Part shown: positions 19,001 to 28,244 of the stretch, one piece after another
How the letters are laid out: every line of letters starts with the position of its first letter
Position numbering within the stretch: the stretch's first letter is position 1
NCBI GenBank assembly: GCA_001829315.1
Contig: MIAY01000013.1
Location: forward strand, 20,491-84,490
DNA length: 64,000 nt
Reading direction: 5' to 3'
DNA from: Spirochaetes bacterium GWE1_32_154
GTDB taxonomy: Bacteria; Spirochaetota; GWE2-31-10
Made by a program: the position numbers and the translations under genes
The notes under the pieces: model-generated
Seen by the model: the letters and a program-made list of their open reading frames with translations, nothing else
The model's database searches: none
Told to the model about the DNA's origin: nothing

Positions 19001-19091
19001 TATTTGATGAAATCACACCGGTAATAATAAGAACAGAAAGTATTAAAAAAACACCAACCGGTTTCTTTATAAGAAGTATAAAAAAATTCAT
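16056..19091 (-). CDS. RND efflux transporter, AcrB/HAE1-like permease
   Basis: A 1011-residue inner-membrane proton-driven transporter. It has the RND pattern: a first helix followed by the pore-domain start NNLPVSYYPDFTVPAIFINTPFPGADPQSVEQDVTR (broken here by turns), a large periplasmic loop, six helices with the proton-relay aspartate in MVVDSAVVVMENAYR, then the repeated second half ending in GIVVNNGIILIDFIV. It is 12 bp downstream of its adaptor gene. No TolC-like outer-membrane gene is adjacent, so the outer channel must be encoded elsewhere. Substrate cannot be read from the sequence. Confidence 0.93.
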   Translation of the reverse strand: MNFFILLIKKPVGVFLILSVLIITGVISSNNLPVSYYPDFTVPAIFINTPFPGADPQSVEQDVTRVIEDSISSVSGLESVTSTSQESFSLVQISFDYGVDIKEKTDEIQKEIDTIKSTLPQGTGVPEIVTINDFVASPVSLIIYSDRRSEGELKLIAEKAIAPELSKLPACGNIIVNGGLDTIVRVEINPELLIETGISISQIALAINFSNTDFPIGDIKGDAQAFSLRLEGKFKTVEDIGNVIIVYSGNKTIFLKDIADISIIEKTQTRFSRVNENPVVSISIRKPQGGNTIDISNNVNAWLSQNKNRFPSDVKIEILKDESIVIKKAIQNVINSLLLGALLAAIIIYLILGNFKNTLVIIVSIPVSIIISFLFMKIFNLSINTVSLGGLGMATGMVVDSAVVVMENAYRYLEENKNGTSKYKLIAKASAEVALPISASVLTTVVVFLPLAFTSGLAKVLLGELSLVIVFALLTSILVSVTIIPVLSFILLTTDYKPSYPSVLFNKFLDGIKQIYLDILKLSLKYRVITMTVFTGIMIAGCSLVSFIDTGMLPDSDQGEFQISISYSRGVTVEYTNQGVTQIEQSLLQMKDIKTVNSIVGEDVLFGSLQPYSATINVFTTLAKPTREVISDIRQYLSKVPGLSFSIRIIDATAGIRGNDIEYDISGNDLEVLREQSDRFLDVVSKVSGVINMKSGLAKGIPAYIFMPDKKMIAATGLSVFDLAQLIRNAKSGQVVSSYKWNGYDIDINIQLKNAQLISLRDLENMPVVTKSGVIPLKVLGRFVEGIAPAEIKRIDRVRAVNITGDMDKNYSKKDIESEVNKVVSSFNLPEGYRITKKGSSRAIAESFKTLGIALLIGIMLVFMVMGIQFNSIKLPFVIIVSIPFSMPGAFLALLLTNSQLNLPSFLGIIMLAGIVVNNGIILIDFIVNNRSDDKTLSDSIIEAGTKRYRPVMMTTLTTILGMLFLALNIGGGGEALAPLAIAVIGGLLYSISVSLILVPVIYTFFDAKKR

Positions 19092-19103
19092 AGTTTATCT
19101 CCA

Positions 19104-19970
19104 TTAATCAATTACGAGAACTTTTGTACCATCTGATATAAAACCACTTCCTTCAGTCACAATAAAATCACCTTCATTTAAACCTTTTACAGCAATTCTA
19201 TTTTCACTCTTCTGAATAACGGTAACTTTATTAAAATGTGCACAACTCTCTTTATCAATGGTAAAAACACCGGTTCCCCGTTTATTTAAAGTTACAAGAG
19301 ATAGAGGTGGTATCAGTATTTCTTCACTGCTTTCAATTACAATATTCCCGTTGATTGTCTGACCTGCAAAAACCGGTCTGTTATCAACAAAACAAATTTC
19401 GGCTTCAATAGTTAATCCTCCGGTAATTGCATCAACTACGGGCGATATTTTATTAATAACCAATGATAAATTATTTTTATTGTCAGTATCATATAAATGA
19501 ACAATCTGACCTGTTTTAACTTTATTTCTGTCAGAACCGAATACCTGTCCTCTGAAAATCAAACAACGTAATGAACCTACATCAAATAAAACCGTTTGAG
19601 GTGTAACACTCATACCCGTTTCAATATTATTTCGTAAAACAGTTCCGTCAATTGGGGATACTACTTTAAACGCTGCGAATTCCTGTCCGGGTATCTCCTG
19701 AATCACTTCAGCGAGTAACTGATCTTTTTGTATTGAGTCACCATCTTTAACATATATTTTTTTTACTCTACCCGGTATTTTAGAAAAAACCATCACCTGG
19801 TTTTCCGGTGAAAAACGGCCGAAAATGTCAATAGTAGTATTGATTTTTTCTTTTTGAACCTTAAACAGTCGTACAGGAACCGGTTTTTCATCTGATTGTG
19901 AAGTTTTTTCACCACCTTTACATGATAAAATCATTAAACATACTATTAAAAGAGATAGTTTTAGTTTCAT
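19104..19970 (-). CDS. RND efflux periplasmic adaptor (membrane fusion lipoprotein)
   Basis: A 288-residue membrane-fusion protein. Lipobox at LMILSC (cysteine 17). Lipoyl/barrel-sandwich halves are visible (VMVFSKIPGRVKKIYVKDGDSI and VVSPIDGTVLRNNIETGMSV), with almost no coiled-coil hairpin between them, so this is a short adaptor. The beta-barrel and membrane-proximal parts follow and end in GDFIVTEGSGFISDGTKV. It is first in a two-gene operon with the AcrB-like permease. Confidence 0.9.
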   Translation of the reverse strand: MKLKLSLLIVCLMILSCKGGEKTSQSDEKPVPVRLFKVQKEKINTTIDIFGRFSPENQVMVFSKIPGRVKKIYVKDGDSIQKDQLLAEVIQEIPGQEFAAFKVVSPIDGTVLRNNIETGMSVTPQTVLFDVGSLRCLIFRGQVFGSDRNKVKTGQIVHLYDTDNKNNLSLVINKISPVVDAITGGLTIEAEICFVDNRPVFAGQTINGNIVIESSEEILIPPLSLVTLNKRGTGVFTIDKESCAHFNKVTVIQKSENRIAVKGLNEGDFIVTEGSGFISDGTKVLVID

Positions 19971-20037
19971 ACAATATTCCTTTTCAATTTAATTTTATTT
20001 TAATTGATATTTTTTCAAAAATCAAATAATTATGTAT

Positions 20038-20137
20038 GAGGCTCTTGCAAAAATCAAGATTACTTGATTTCGCTTCCGCCACATGCGATATAATCGCATT
20101 ATAGGTAGCTTCTTGCAAAAATTCGAGATAAAAAGAG
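20038..20137 (+). repeat. Truncated long copy of the dispersed palindromic element
   Basis: Begins GAGGCTCTTGCAAAAATC, carries the AATCAAG/CTTGATT hairpin, a TGCGATATAATCGCA hairpin, and the internal AGCTTCTTGCAAAAATTCG motif, but lacks the final inverted end. It lies in the divergent intergenic region between the efflux adaptor and the CHAT gene, where it may influence either promoter. Confidence 0.78.
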
Positions 20138-20193
20138 TAATTATAGATATTTGTTGAATAATTGAAATACAAAGTACATCAACTGGAAAAAAT

Positions 20194-22962
20194 ATGAAAA
20201 ACTATATGTCCGGGTTATTACAAATAAGCCTTATTGGTATAATGACACTACTACCTTTTTCACATGTATTCCCGGTATCAAATGAAGATATTCAAAAGCT
20301 TATTACCAAGGGAACTTCAGAGTTACAAAGTCAGAACCTTGATGATGCAGAGAAAACCTTTCTTTCCGCCGATAATTTACTAAATAAAACAGCCGACACG
20401 ACGAATGATCTCTCATGGACAATATCGAATATGCTTGGAAGTGTTTATCTCTACAAACAGAACTTACAAAAAAGCAGGGTTTATTATGAAAAAGCACTAC
20501 AAAATTCTGAAAATCTCAATTCTATTTATTATAAAGCTGAATCACTTAATAATCTGGCAATATGCAGTTATCATCAGGGGCTATTTTTAGAAGCTAAGGA
20601 TTACTTCAAATCAGCAGGAGATACATATATTTTATCGGGGTATCATGACAAAGCAGGTTTTAGCTACTTCTATGAAGGTTTATCATACTATGCACTGAGA
20701 GATTATTCAACTTCAAGTAAAGTATTAATTAAAACAGTTGAAACATTAAAAAATAGTAAATCAGACTCTGCGTTTCTTACTCAGGTATTTTATTATACAG
20801 CAGTGAGTCTTCAGCAGAATTTTCAGTATAATGAAGCAATGAAATATTACGATATGGTAGAAAGTGCATCAGATTCAAAGAGTATTGATTTATATATTGG
20901 TTTACTTATCGGTCGTGGTGATATTTATCAAATATGGGGTGATTATAATCGGGCATTGGGTTTTTATCTGAATGCAAAAAATGTTTCAGAAGAATATCAA
21001 TATTACAATTATTATATGAAAGTACTACTTGATATCGGGAACCTCTACATAATCGAAAAAAACTATACTGATGCACTTACCTATATACACCACATATATG
21101 AATCTGCTGAAAAAACCGGTCAGACTGAATATATAATTAGTGCATTAAACAGTCTCGGGATTATATATTTATATCAAAAAGACTATGAAAAGTCTCTCAA
21201 CTATTATAAACAAGCGTATACAATTGCAGTAAAGACAATTAATCATTTCTGGATACATCGACTTTCTGTTCATTTAGCCGGCGTCTATGAAAGACTAAAT
21301 AAAACTAATATTGCTTTAGAATACTATAAAAAAGCGGATGCCGGCCTTAAGGCTTCCGGTCAAATTGCAGACAGGGCTGTTTGTCTATCAAATATGGGGA
21401 ATCTATACACCGGAAAAAAACAATATAATAAAGCAATACACTATCTTGAAGAATCAATTGCATTAAAAGAATCAATACGGAGAACTGCAAATAACTCATC
21501 CAAAAGGGACTTCATAGCTGCAGAAATGAAAACGTATCAAATGTTAGTTAATGCGTATGGTTTTTCCGGAAAATATAAGCAAGCTGTCGAGTGTCTTGAA
21601 AAATCCCGGGTTCTTTCTATGAAAGAGGAAATGGGTGTCGACATCACTATAACGGCAGAAAGTCTTAAAGGTTATCAGAAAACACTTTCACCTGATGAAG
21701 CAGTACTTTATTTTAATAATGTAAAATATGAAAATCCAATTATATATTATATAGATAAAAATAACATTACAGGTATATTACTTAATCATTATAAACTGCT
21801 TACTGATATACAAAAGTCCATTGGAGTAATTACAAATAAAAATAGAGAAGAAACGAGAAGTCTTAAACTGAAATCAGATAACGAAAAAATAATACCTATA
21901 GTTGCCGACCTTTCAAATCTCATTTCTTATTACAGAACACTCCTTACACAACCCGACGCATCAGATGCTGATAGCATCCGTTTAAAACAGATTTCACGAA
22001 AGATGTATGATTTTTACCTTAGACCTCTTTCCCTATATCTGACAGGTAAGAAAAAAATCCATATCATCCCGGATGGCAGTCTTTCATTTTTACCTTTTGA
22101 AACACTTATGGACAGGTCTGAAAAGTATCTGTGTGAAAAAATTGAGGTTTCATACATTCATTCACTTTCTATTCAGACTTATTTAAATAACCGGAACTAC
22201 ACTAATAACAATAAAAAAATACTTGCTTTCGGTAATGCGGATTATACAACATCAAATCCTAATGCAGACTCTGACAGGAAAGATTCAGAAATACTCAGTA
22301 ATTATTATACTCACTATTTCTATGATTATATTGATGAGAATAAAGATCTCACACCGGTATATTATATGCACGGTATTGAACAATGGACAGCCTTACCCGG
22401 GACATTGGATGAAGTAAACCGTATTAAATCAATCGAAGTGCAAGCTGATATTATAACCGGCAAAAATGCAACTGAAACAACTATTAAAAATATGTCCGAT
22501 TCATTGGAACTTCAGAAATACCGGATCATTCATTTTGCTACTCACGGCGTCACTATCGACTCTCTTCCCGATCTTTCTGCGATCGTTATGTCACAGAATC
22601 AGAGTTCAGAACCGGATGAAGATGGTTATTTGACCGTTAAGGAAATTAAAAAACTTAACATTGCATCTGATTTTATTAATTTATCCGCTTGTGATACCGG
22701 TCTTGGCAAAGATTATGGTAATGAGGGTATTAGCGGTTTAACCCAGGCGTTTCTTGTAGCAGGTTCAAATAGTGTTGCCGTATCATTGTGGAAAGTTTCC
22801 GACAAAGCAACCGGTGAGTTCATGTCTGATTTTTATAACTATATATTCAATGAAAAATATACCTATAAAGCAGCATTACAAAAGGTAAAAATCAATATGA
22901 TACATAGCACACAATACTCTCATCCATATTACTGGGCACCATTTGTTTATTACGGAAAATGA
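20194..22962 (+). CDS. Exported TPR-CHAT (caspase-HetF-like) protein
   Basis: A 922-residue protein. Residues 1-30 look like a signal peptide (hydrophobic LLQISLIGIMTLLPFS). Residues 35-490 contain about ten tetratricopeptide repeats of the kind found in CHAT partners. Residues about 620-920 form a CHAT caspase-like domain (IHIIPDGSLSFLPFETL at its start). The His-Cys dyad is intact: H784 in HFATHG and C833 in LSACDTG. CHAT proteases are cysteine peptidases, some activated by partner sensing. Export is notable because most well-studied CHAT proteases act in the cytoplasm. It stands alone on the plus strand opposite the efflux and cyclase genes. Confidence 0.88.
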   Translation: MKNYMSGLLQISLIGIMTLLPFSHVFPVSNEDIQKLITKGTSELQSQNLDDAEKTFLSADNLLNKTADTTNDLSWTISNMLGSVYLYKQNLQKSRVYYEKALQNSENLNSIYYKAESLNNLAICSYHQGLFLEAKDYFKSAGDTYILSGYHDKAGFSYFYEGLSYYALRDYSTSSKVLIKTVETLKNSKSDSAFLTQVFYYTAVSLQQNFQYNEAMKYYDMVESASDSKSIDLYIGLLIGRGDIYQIWGDYNRALGFYLNAKNVSEEYQYYNYYMKVLLDIGNLYIIEKNYTDALTYIHHIYESAEKTGQTEYIISALNSLGIIYLYQKDYEKSLNYYKQAYTIAVKTINHFWIHRLSVHLAGVYERLNKTNIALEYYKKADAGLKASGQIADRAVCLSNMGNLYTGKKQYNKAIHYLEESIALKESIRRTANNSSKRDFIAAEMKTYQMLVNAYGFSGKYKQAVECLEKSRVLSMKEEMGVDITITAESLKGYQKTLSPDEAVLYFNNVKYENPIIYYIDKNNITGILLNHYKLLTDIQKSIGVITNKNREETRSLKLKSDNEKIIPIVADLSNLISYYRTLLTQPDASDADSIRLKQISRKMYDFYLRPLSLYLTGKKKIHIIPDGSLSFLPFETLMDRSEKYLCEKIEVSYIHSLSIQTYLNNRNYTNNNKKILAFGNADYTTSNPNADSDRKDSEILSNYYTHYFYDYIDENKDLTPVYYMHGIEQWTALPGTLDEVNRIKSIEVQADIITGKNATETTIKNMSDSLELQKYRIIHFATHGVTIDSLPDLSAIVMSQNQSSEPDEDGYLTVKEIKKLNIASDFINLSACDTGLGKDYGNEGISGLTQAFLVAGSNSVAVSLWKVSDKATGEFMSDFYNYIFNEKYTYKAALQKVKINMIHSTQYSHPYYWAPFVYYGK

Positions 22963-23034
22963 AAAAAGTTACTGTTCATTCGAGAATTTCAAGATTTTAA
23001 AAGTATTTTTTGATGGTATTTTAAAAAGACTCAT

Positions 23035-25878
23035 TTATTTCACATTAAAGACAGTAACTCCATTCCAGTCTTTTGGTGTACCTGTCTCTAAAAACTTTCT
23101 GCATCTTTGTTTCATAAGAATCGAAGCACCATCTCCCGGAGCTGTTGTTATAATTTCCTGAAATAAATCTTGAGCTTCAATAAATCGACCTTCCTCATAC
23201 AATGAAAATGCTCTCGTATAGTGTGGTATCAAATGTATTTTAGATTTATATTCAGGGTCCATTGGTGTAATTAATTCATAAATTGAAGTAGCATTATTCT
23301 TTCCCTTCACTTTTACTTTATCAATCAATCTTATATGAAAATGATCTTTTTTTGACAAACCTTTAATTGTTTCTTCACCGATTAAAACACTTACTCCATA
23401 ATAAACGGTTAAACTTTCAAGACGACTTGATAGATTTACTGTATCTGATAAAACAGTTCCTTCATATCTTTCAGATTCTCCAATAATACCAAGCATACAA
23501 CGACCGGTATTTATTCCCGCTCCAATTTGAACAGGAAATAGTCCATTATGTTTTCTTTTCTCATTCATTTTAGCTAATAAATGAGTCATATCAAGAACTG
23601 CCAGAAGAGCGTCATCAGGCTCTCCGGGAAATAAAGCCATTATAGCATCACCAATATATTTATCAATGAACCCGTTTCTTTTTCTAACAACCGGTCCCAT
23701 TAAAGCAAGATATTCATTAATAAATGCAAATATTTCAACAGGAGACATTTGCTCTGAAATAGTAGTAAAAGACCTTATATCAGTAAATAAAACGGTCATA
23801 GACTCTTCAATCTGATCTCCGAGTTTAACATATTCAATAGATTTTTTACCAAGATGATTTATAAATACATTGGGAACAAATCTACTATTCATTTTGTTTA
23901 ACATAAGTATTCTTTCAAGATTTAACCTAAGATCATCAGACATTTTATTGAAATTAGTCCCAAGTATTTCCATTTCATCATGAGAATTAATTGAAACAAT
24001 AGTATCAAATTCTCCTTTTGCAATTTTCGTTGTCCCAAGCTGCAACACTCGAACTGATTTTAATAAAAGATAATTAAAAAAACCTAAAACCAATAGAATT
24101 AAAACAATCATCAAAATTAATATGAATGAAATATTTCTTATAAAAATAATTTCCCCTTCATCAAGAATTGAGGCACTTGTTGTTATTTCAAATAAACCTG
24201 TAATATTTCCAGATTCATCCTGTATGGGACTGAAACTTGATAACCATGAACCAAATACATCATCATATCGGGTAAAAATGATTTTATTTTCATGTAATAC
24301 TTTATAAAATGATTGCTTTGGATATGGATAAAGCTCTGTATAATCATAACTTCCAATTATCCACCAGTCAATACCGTCAAATCTATAGATATAAGCATTG
24401 AGATCCATATTCCACGAATCCTCATTATCATTAACAATTGAAGCTAATAATTTAGATATCTTCCGGTAACCTTCTGATTCAAGGATAGTTGCAAGTGGTT
24501 GATTTTCAAATTGTAAAGATTCAAAATCTTTTGAATCCAGTTGTTTCATTCCAACCTGGGATAATAATGATAAACGTTTTTCAATTTCAATTTCCAATTG
24601 ATCTTTATTATTATTAAAAACAACAACAGCCCCTGCAATTGTTAAAATAATTAATAAAGGAGCTATAATCATTATTTGTTTAATCAGCAATGGAGTCATT
24701 GTTTTTAAAATTCTATAATATAATGTAATAACCGCAAAAATAATCAATAGTATTCCCAAATAATACAAACATGTCAGAATATACTCTTTGAATTTTAATA
24801 GTAATCCGGAATTTGCAATATTAATTAATCTTATTTTACCGGTTTTGGTTAAAATAATTAAAGAACCATCATATTCATTAACAATATTAATTGAATTATC
24901 AAATCCTGATTGAATCGCCGGAATTGACAATCTGACATTAGTTTCATTTTTCAGATTTTTATATATTTTCTCATCAAAAATTATTTCCCTTGAAATACGA
25001 TCCTTACTCTTTGTAATTTTGATAATTCTTTTTTTAGCGTCATTTATTAAAACAATATTATCGCTTATTAAAAGCATTCCATTCGGCATAAAAATATTAT
25101 TATCAGCATTATCAAACCAGGTTTCTTCAATATTATTTATAAGATCGAATGTAGTAATATTACCATTAGCATTAAGAGCAAATAATATATTATTGGATGT
25201 TACACTAACTGATTGAAATGAATATGGATCAAATTTATTCGGTAGTAGATAAAATGTCCCGTTTTCTGAACCTGATAATCCCTTAAGATCCTTATTGATA
25301 GTTGTATTTTGATTTTTTATTTCATAAATTGGAATTCTGAATAACAACCAGCCTTTTTCAGGAATTTTTCTAAAAAAAACCAAATCGTTATTAGATATTC
25401 TCGGGAAAGTGACATGAGATTCCCAATTTGAACTAAGTTCCTCAGGATAATCAATTGTTACAATATTTCGTATTATGGCACCATCTGGTTTTAATAAAAT
25501 AACTTTCGATTTGACCGGTAATCCGGATTTTAAATCCGGAATAGTATCTAAGAGTAGAGTTTTCCCATCCGGTAGAGTTCCAATAATTGATCCGCTATAC
25601 CAGGAATGTCGATTTTTTCCATTGTTTATAAATTTTATTATTCCATTATTGTTAATATGTAATAATCTGCTATCGCCATTATCTGTTAACAAAAATGAAT
25701 CATCGCCTGTTCTACATATTCCTGAAGGGAAAAGAAGTCCCTGATACGGATCTTGTATTTTAAAAGATCTTTTACCGGGAATTAGAAAAAAAGGTAAAAT
25801 TAATATAAATGATAAAGCAAACAAAAACAATATTCTTTTATATGAAAAAATATTCAGTAAGGATGATTTTTCTATCAT
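23035..25878 (-). CDS. Class III adenylate/guanylate cyclase with beta-propeller-like sensor
   Basis: A 947-residue membrane cyclase. Order: helix (13-33); extracytoplasmic repeats resembling an NHL/SMP-30 propeller (about 40-360, FPSGICRTGDDSFLLTDNGD); two helices (about 370-420); a second extracytoplasmic sensor; a helix (about 590-615); HAMP; cyclase domain; and a short TPR-like tail. Both metal aspartates are present, D700 in FTDIRSFT and D744 in YIGDAIMA. The lysine of DKYIGD and the aspartate-threonine of SDTVNLSSR favour ATP as substrate. So it should be active and make cAMP. It follows the second cyclase gene in the same direction, 52 bp apart with a 20-bp repeat palindrome between. 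Confidence 0.88.
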   Translation of the reverse strand: MIEKSSLLNIFSYKRILFLFALSFILILPFFLIPGKRSFKIQDPYQGLLFPSGICRTGDDSFLLTDNGDSRLLHINNNGIIKFINNGKNRHSWYSGSIIGTLPDGKTLLLDTIPDLKSGLPVKSKVILLKPDGAIIRNIVTIDYPEELSSNWESHVTFPRISNNDLVFFRKIPEKGWLLFRIPIYEIKNQNTTINKDLKGLSGSENGTFYLLPNKFDPYSFQSVSVTSNNILFALNANGNITTFDLINNIEETWFDNADNNIFMPNGMLLISDNIVLINDAKKRIIKITKSKDRISREIIFDEKIYKNLKNETNVRLSIPAIQSGFDNSINIVNEYDGSLIILTKTGKIRLINIANSGLLLKFKEYILTCLYYLGILLIIFAVITLYYRILKTMTPLLIKQIMIIAPLLIILTIAGAVVVFNNNKDQLEIEIEKRLSLLSQVGMKQLDSKDFESLQFENQPLATILESEGYRKISKLLASIVNDNEDSWNMDLNAYIYRFDGIDWWIIGSYDYTELYPYPKQSFYKVLHENKIIFTRYDDVFGSWLSSFSPIQDESGNITGLFEITTSASILDEGEIIFIRNISFILILMIVLILLVLGFFNYLLLKSVRVLQLGTTKIAKGEFDTIVSINSHDEMEILGTNFNKMSDDLRLNLERILMLNKMNSRFVPNVFINHLGKKSIEYVKLGDQIEESMTVLFTDIRSFTTISEQMSPVEIFAFINEYLALMGPVVRKRNGFIDKYIGDAIMALFPGEPDDALLAVLDMTHLLAKMNEKRKHNGLFPVQIGAGINTGRCMLGIIGESERYEGTVLSDTVNLSSRLESLTVYYGVSVLIGEETIKGLSKKDHFHIRLIDKVKVKGKNNATSIYELITPMDPEYKSKIHLIPHYTRAFSLYEEGRFIEAQDLFQEIITTAPGDGASILMKQRCRKFLETGTPKDWNGVTVFNVK

Positions 25879-25904
25879 TTAAACCTCTTAAATTATTTAT
25901 ACTA

Positions 25905-25924
25905 TAGCTTCTTGCAAGAAGCTC
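25905..25924. repeat. Minimal 20-bp palindromic copy of the dispersed element, with 4-bp target duplication
   Basis: The two ends of the family are fused head to head (AGCTTCTTGCAAGAAGCT at 25906-25923). It is bordered by ACTA on both sides (25901-25904 and 25925-25928), which is what an insertion with 4-bp target duplication would leave. It lies between the two cyclase genes. Confidence 0.7.
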
Positions 25925-25930
25925 ACTAAA

Positions 25931-27772
25931 TTAATTTATTTTATATAAATTAATTCGTTCATCTTTACCGCGAATTGGAACATTGCCTATTTTTTCCAGA
26001 CTGAGAATTGATTTTAAATTTTCATTCAATAAATTATACGTCATTTCACTTAATAATAATGATGTAGAATGTTCTTTTGTCAATTTTTCAATCCTTGAGG
26101 CAATATTTACAGTATCACCAATTACTGTATATTCAAGTTTTTTAAAATTACCAATATTTCCGGCTATTAATTTACCAGTGTGTAAACCGATTCCAATTCT
26201 AATTGGAATATGTCCGTTTAACTCGCGTTCTGCATTCAGCTTGATTAAGGCATTATTCATCGCAATTGCTGCATTTACAGCCTGCCCTGCATGTTTATCA
26301 GATCGAATCGGAACACCAAATATTGCTAATATTCCGTCACCGATAAATTTATCAATTATTCCATTATTTTCCAGAATCACATCAATCATACGGTCAAGAT
26401 AAGCATTCAAAAAAGAAAACACTTCAGCAGGTGTGATTTTTTCTGACATTGCAGTAAAATCTCTTATATCACAAAACATTACCGTTGCATCATATAATTC
26501 ACCACTTAAATTAACGTTACCTTTTAGTATCTCATCCGATATTTCCTTTGTTAAATACTGCCCGAATAGATTTTTAATTTTTTCTCTTTCCTGCAAACCG
26601 GTTAACATTGTATTATAACCTTCGCTTAATTCACCTATTTCATCATTTGACCTTACAATAGTGAAACTTTGTAAGTCACCATTTCTTGTTTTATTTATAT
26701 TATTTAATAGATCTTTTATTGGTATAAGAATATCCAATGCAGTCCATCTGACAAATAAAAACACATAGATTAATGAAATTATTACACCGATAATAATACC
26801 TGTTAACATTTGAAGTGAATCAAAACTATTGACATATATCATTTTAAAATGTTTGAAAACGCCGGATGTTCCATTTCTGATATCACTAAAAATAATATCA
26901 GTTATTCCTAAGGTATCAAATACTCCTGTTACATTTCCAATAAGGAGTCTTAATTGATCATTGTTCATATTTTTAACTGTGTCAACAGTACTAAAACTTA
27001 AAATAACATAAAAAAGAACAGAAGCTAAAGGAAAAACGGTTGTCATTAAACTTGAAATAATAAATCTTGCTGATATCGATATATTTAATTTACTCTTATT
27101 TCTTACTTTAAGTTCTTCAGAGGTAAAAATATGATCAATATATAATCTCTGGACTCTGCTCCTTTGCCAGAAAAAAGCAAAAAGGAGCCACAAATCTCCT
27201 GCAATAACTGATATTGAAATTAACTGAAAATAAAAAGAACGGTACATTTCTTCAATGCCACTTGCTCTTAATAAAATAAATGATTGAGATAAATAAATAA
27301 AAAGTAATGATATAAAAATAATGGCAGTATTTATTATTGGGGTTTTTAAAATGATTTTATTAACATACTTAAAAAGATTATCAGGTATTTCTTTATGCTT
27401 TCTTTTTAATATAAAAAATTTCCTAATTGGATAATTGATAATTAATGTAACGATAAACCCGATAAATAAAATAATTAAAGTAACAGTGTCACTTAAAGAT
27501 CCTGAATGAAATATACTTAAATGAAAATTATTTAATGTATTATTGCTTTTTAAAAGTGAAGGGATTAACAAGTGAACATCTCCGCTATAACCCCGCTCTT
27601 GAAAGCGCTCCTTAACATCTGAAGAAACCGAAGCTGAAATTGAAGAAATTATTGCAGGTGTATTTTTAATAATTACAAAAAATATAACTGATAAAATCAT
27701 GAACATAAACATTGTTAAACCTATAAAATATATTCGTGTTATATAATAGGATGGTATTGTCTTATCTTTCAT
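25931..27772 (-). CDS. Class III adenylate/guanylate cyclase, membrane-bound with HAMP
   Basis: A 613-residue cyclase when started at ATG 27772, which has GGAG seven bases upstream. A longer in-frame TTG start (27811) lies inside a repeat element and is rejected. About six or seven membrane helices in the N-terminal 350 residues, a HAMP segment (about 330-390), then the catalytic domain. Metal aspartates D435 (FCDIRDFT) and D479 (FIGDGILA) are intact, as are the substrate-site lysine (IIDKFIGD), the GDTVNIASR motif and its arginine. Predicted to make cAMP. Its sensor half differs from the neighbouring cyclase, so the two likely read different signals. Confidence 0.88.
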   Translation of the reverse strand: MKDKTIPSYYITRIYFIGLTMFMFMILSVIFFVIIKNTPAIISSISASVSSDVKERFQERGYSGDVHLLIPSLLKSNNTLNNFHLSIFHSGSLSDTVTLIILFIGFIVTLIINYPIRKFFILKRKHKEIPDNLFKYVNKIILKTPIINTAIIFISLLFIYLSQSFILLRASGIEEMYRSFYFQLISISVIAGDLWLLFAFFWQRSRVQRLYIDHIFTSEELKVRNKSKLNISISARFIISSLMTTVFPLASVLFYVILSFSTVDTVKNMNNDQLRLLIGNVTGVFDTLGITDIIFSDIRNGTSGVFKHFKMIYVNSFDSLQMLTGIIIGVIISLIYVFLFVRWTALDILIPIKDLLNNINKTRNGDLQSFTIVRSNDEIGELSEGYNTMLTGLQEREKIKNLFGQYLTKEISDEILKGNVNLSGELYDATVMFCDIRDFTAMSEKITPAEVFSFLNAYLDRMIDVILENNGIIDKFIGDGILAIFGVPIRSDKHAGQAVNAAIAMNNALIKLNAERELNGHIPIRIGIGLHTGKLIAGNIGNFKKLEYTVIGDTVNIASRIEKLTKEHSTSLLLSEMTYNLLNENLKSILSLEKIGNVPIRGKDERINLYKIN

Positions 27773-27798
27773 AATTAAACTCCAATGTTTATTATGTT

Positions 27799-27918
27799 GA
27801 GGCTTTTGCAAAAATCAAGAGTACTTGATTTTGCGTTCGCCGTTACGCACTAAAATTGCGTTTTAAAGTAGATTCATGCAAAAATTCGAGATAAATAAGG
27901 GCTTTTTGCAAGAAGCTC
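27799..27918 (+). repeat. Full-length copy of the dispersed palindromic element (MITE-like), type example
   Basis: A 120-bp element with inverted ends GAGGCTTTTGCAAAAA and TTTTTGCAAGAAGCTC. Internally: a GTACTTGAT hairpin, a GCGTTCGCC tract, an imperfect ACGC/GCGT hairpin, and an internal CATGCAAAAATTCGAGATAA motif that starts the short form. Flanked by TGTT on both sides (27795-27798 and 27919-27922), a 4-bp target duplication. It lies just upstream of the cyclase gene that ends at 25931. Confidence 0.85.
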
Positions 27919-28080
27919 TGTTGTGATTACTTCTATATGGTTCAGAAATTGAATATTATTATACTACCAGTTTTATTGATAGTATTCAAACATTTTAATT
28001 AATAATTATTCCCGATTGTTTTATTAGCAAAACATTTAAAATTCCATTCGTCTTTATATTCATTAAATTCATAATCATAA

Positions 28081-28130
28081 GAGGCACTTGCAAAAATTCG
28101 AGATAAAAAAAGTTTTTTTGCAAGAAGCTC
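28081..28130 (+). repeat. Short (50-bp) copy of the dispersed element
   Basis: GAGGCACTTGCAAAAATTCG ... TTTTTTTGCAAGAAGCTC: the two ends with only about 15 bp between them, so it can fold as a single hairpin. No target duplication is seen (ATAA against AATG). The rest of the 27773-28244 gap holds this, the copy at 27799 and otherwise unremarkable AT-rich DNA. Confidence 0.8.
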
Positions 28131-28244
28131 AATGGAAAATCATATAAAATAAAAAATGAAGCTCGTTTGATTGTGATATTTCTTGCTTTTAAATACTATA
28201 ATTGCTAAAGATTTATTAAACATTTAACAAATTAAGAGAGAAAA

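Noticed and set aside
16056..19970. Complete tripartite efflux operon
   Set aside because: Only adaptor and permease are present; no outer-membrane channel gene is adjacent.
25905..25924. Palindrome between the cyclases as an operator or cAMP-receptor site
   Set aside because: It lacks a TGTGA-N6-TCACA pattern and is explained by the fused ends of the repeat family plus its ACTA duplication.
27773..27811. Longer start (TTG 27811) for the second cyclase
   Set aside because: The extra 13 codons fall in the end of a repeat element, whereas ATG 27772 has a GGAG ribosome site at the right distance.
28167..28202. Promoter with TATAAT at 28197-28202 upstream of the 190-residue ORF
   Set aside because: The -10 match is perfect but no -35 box lies at 16-18 bp; candidates are 20 or 24 bases away.
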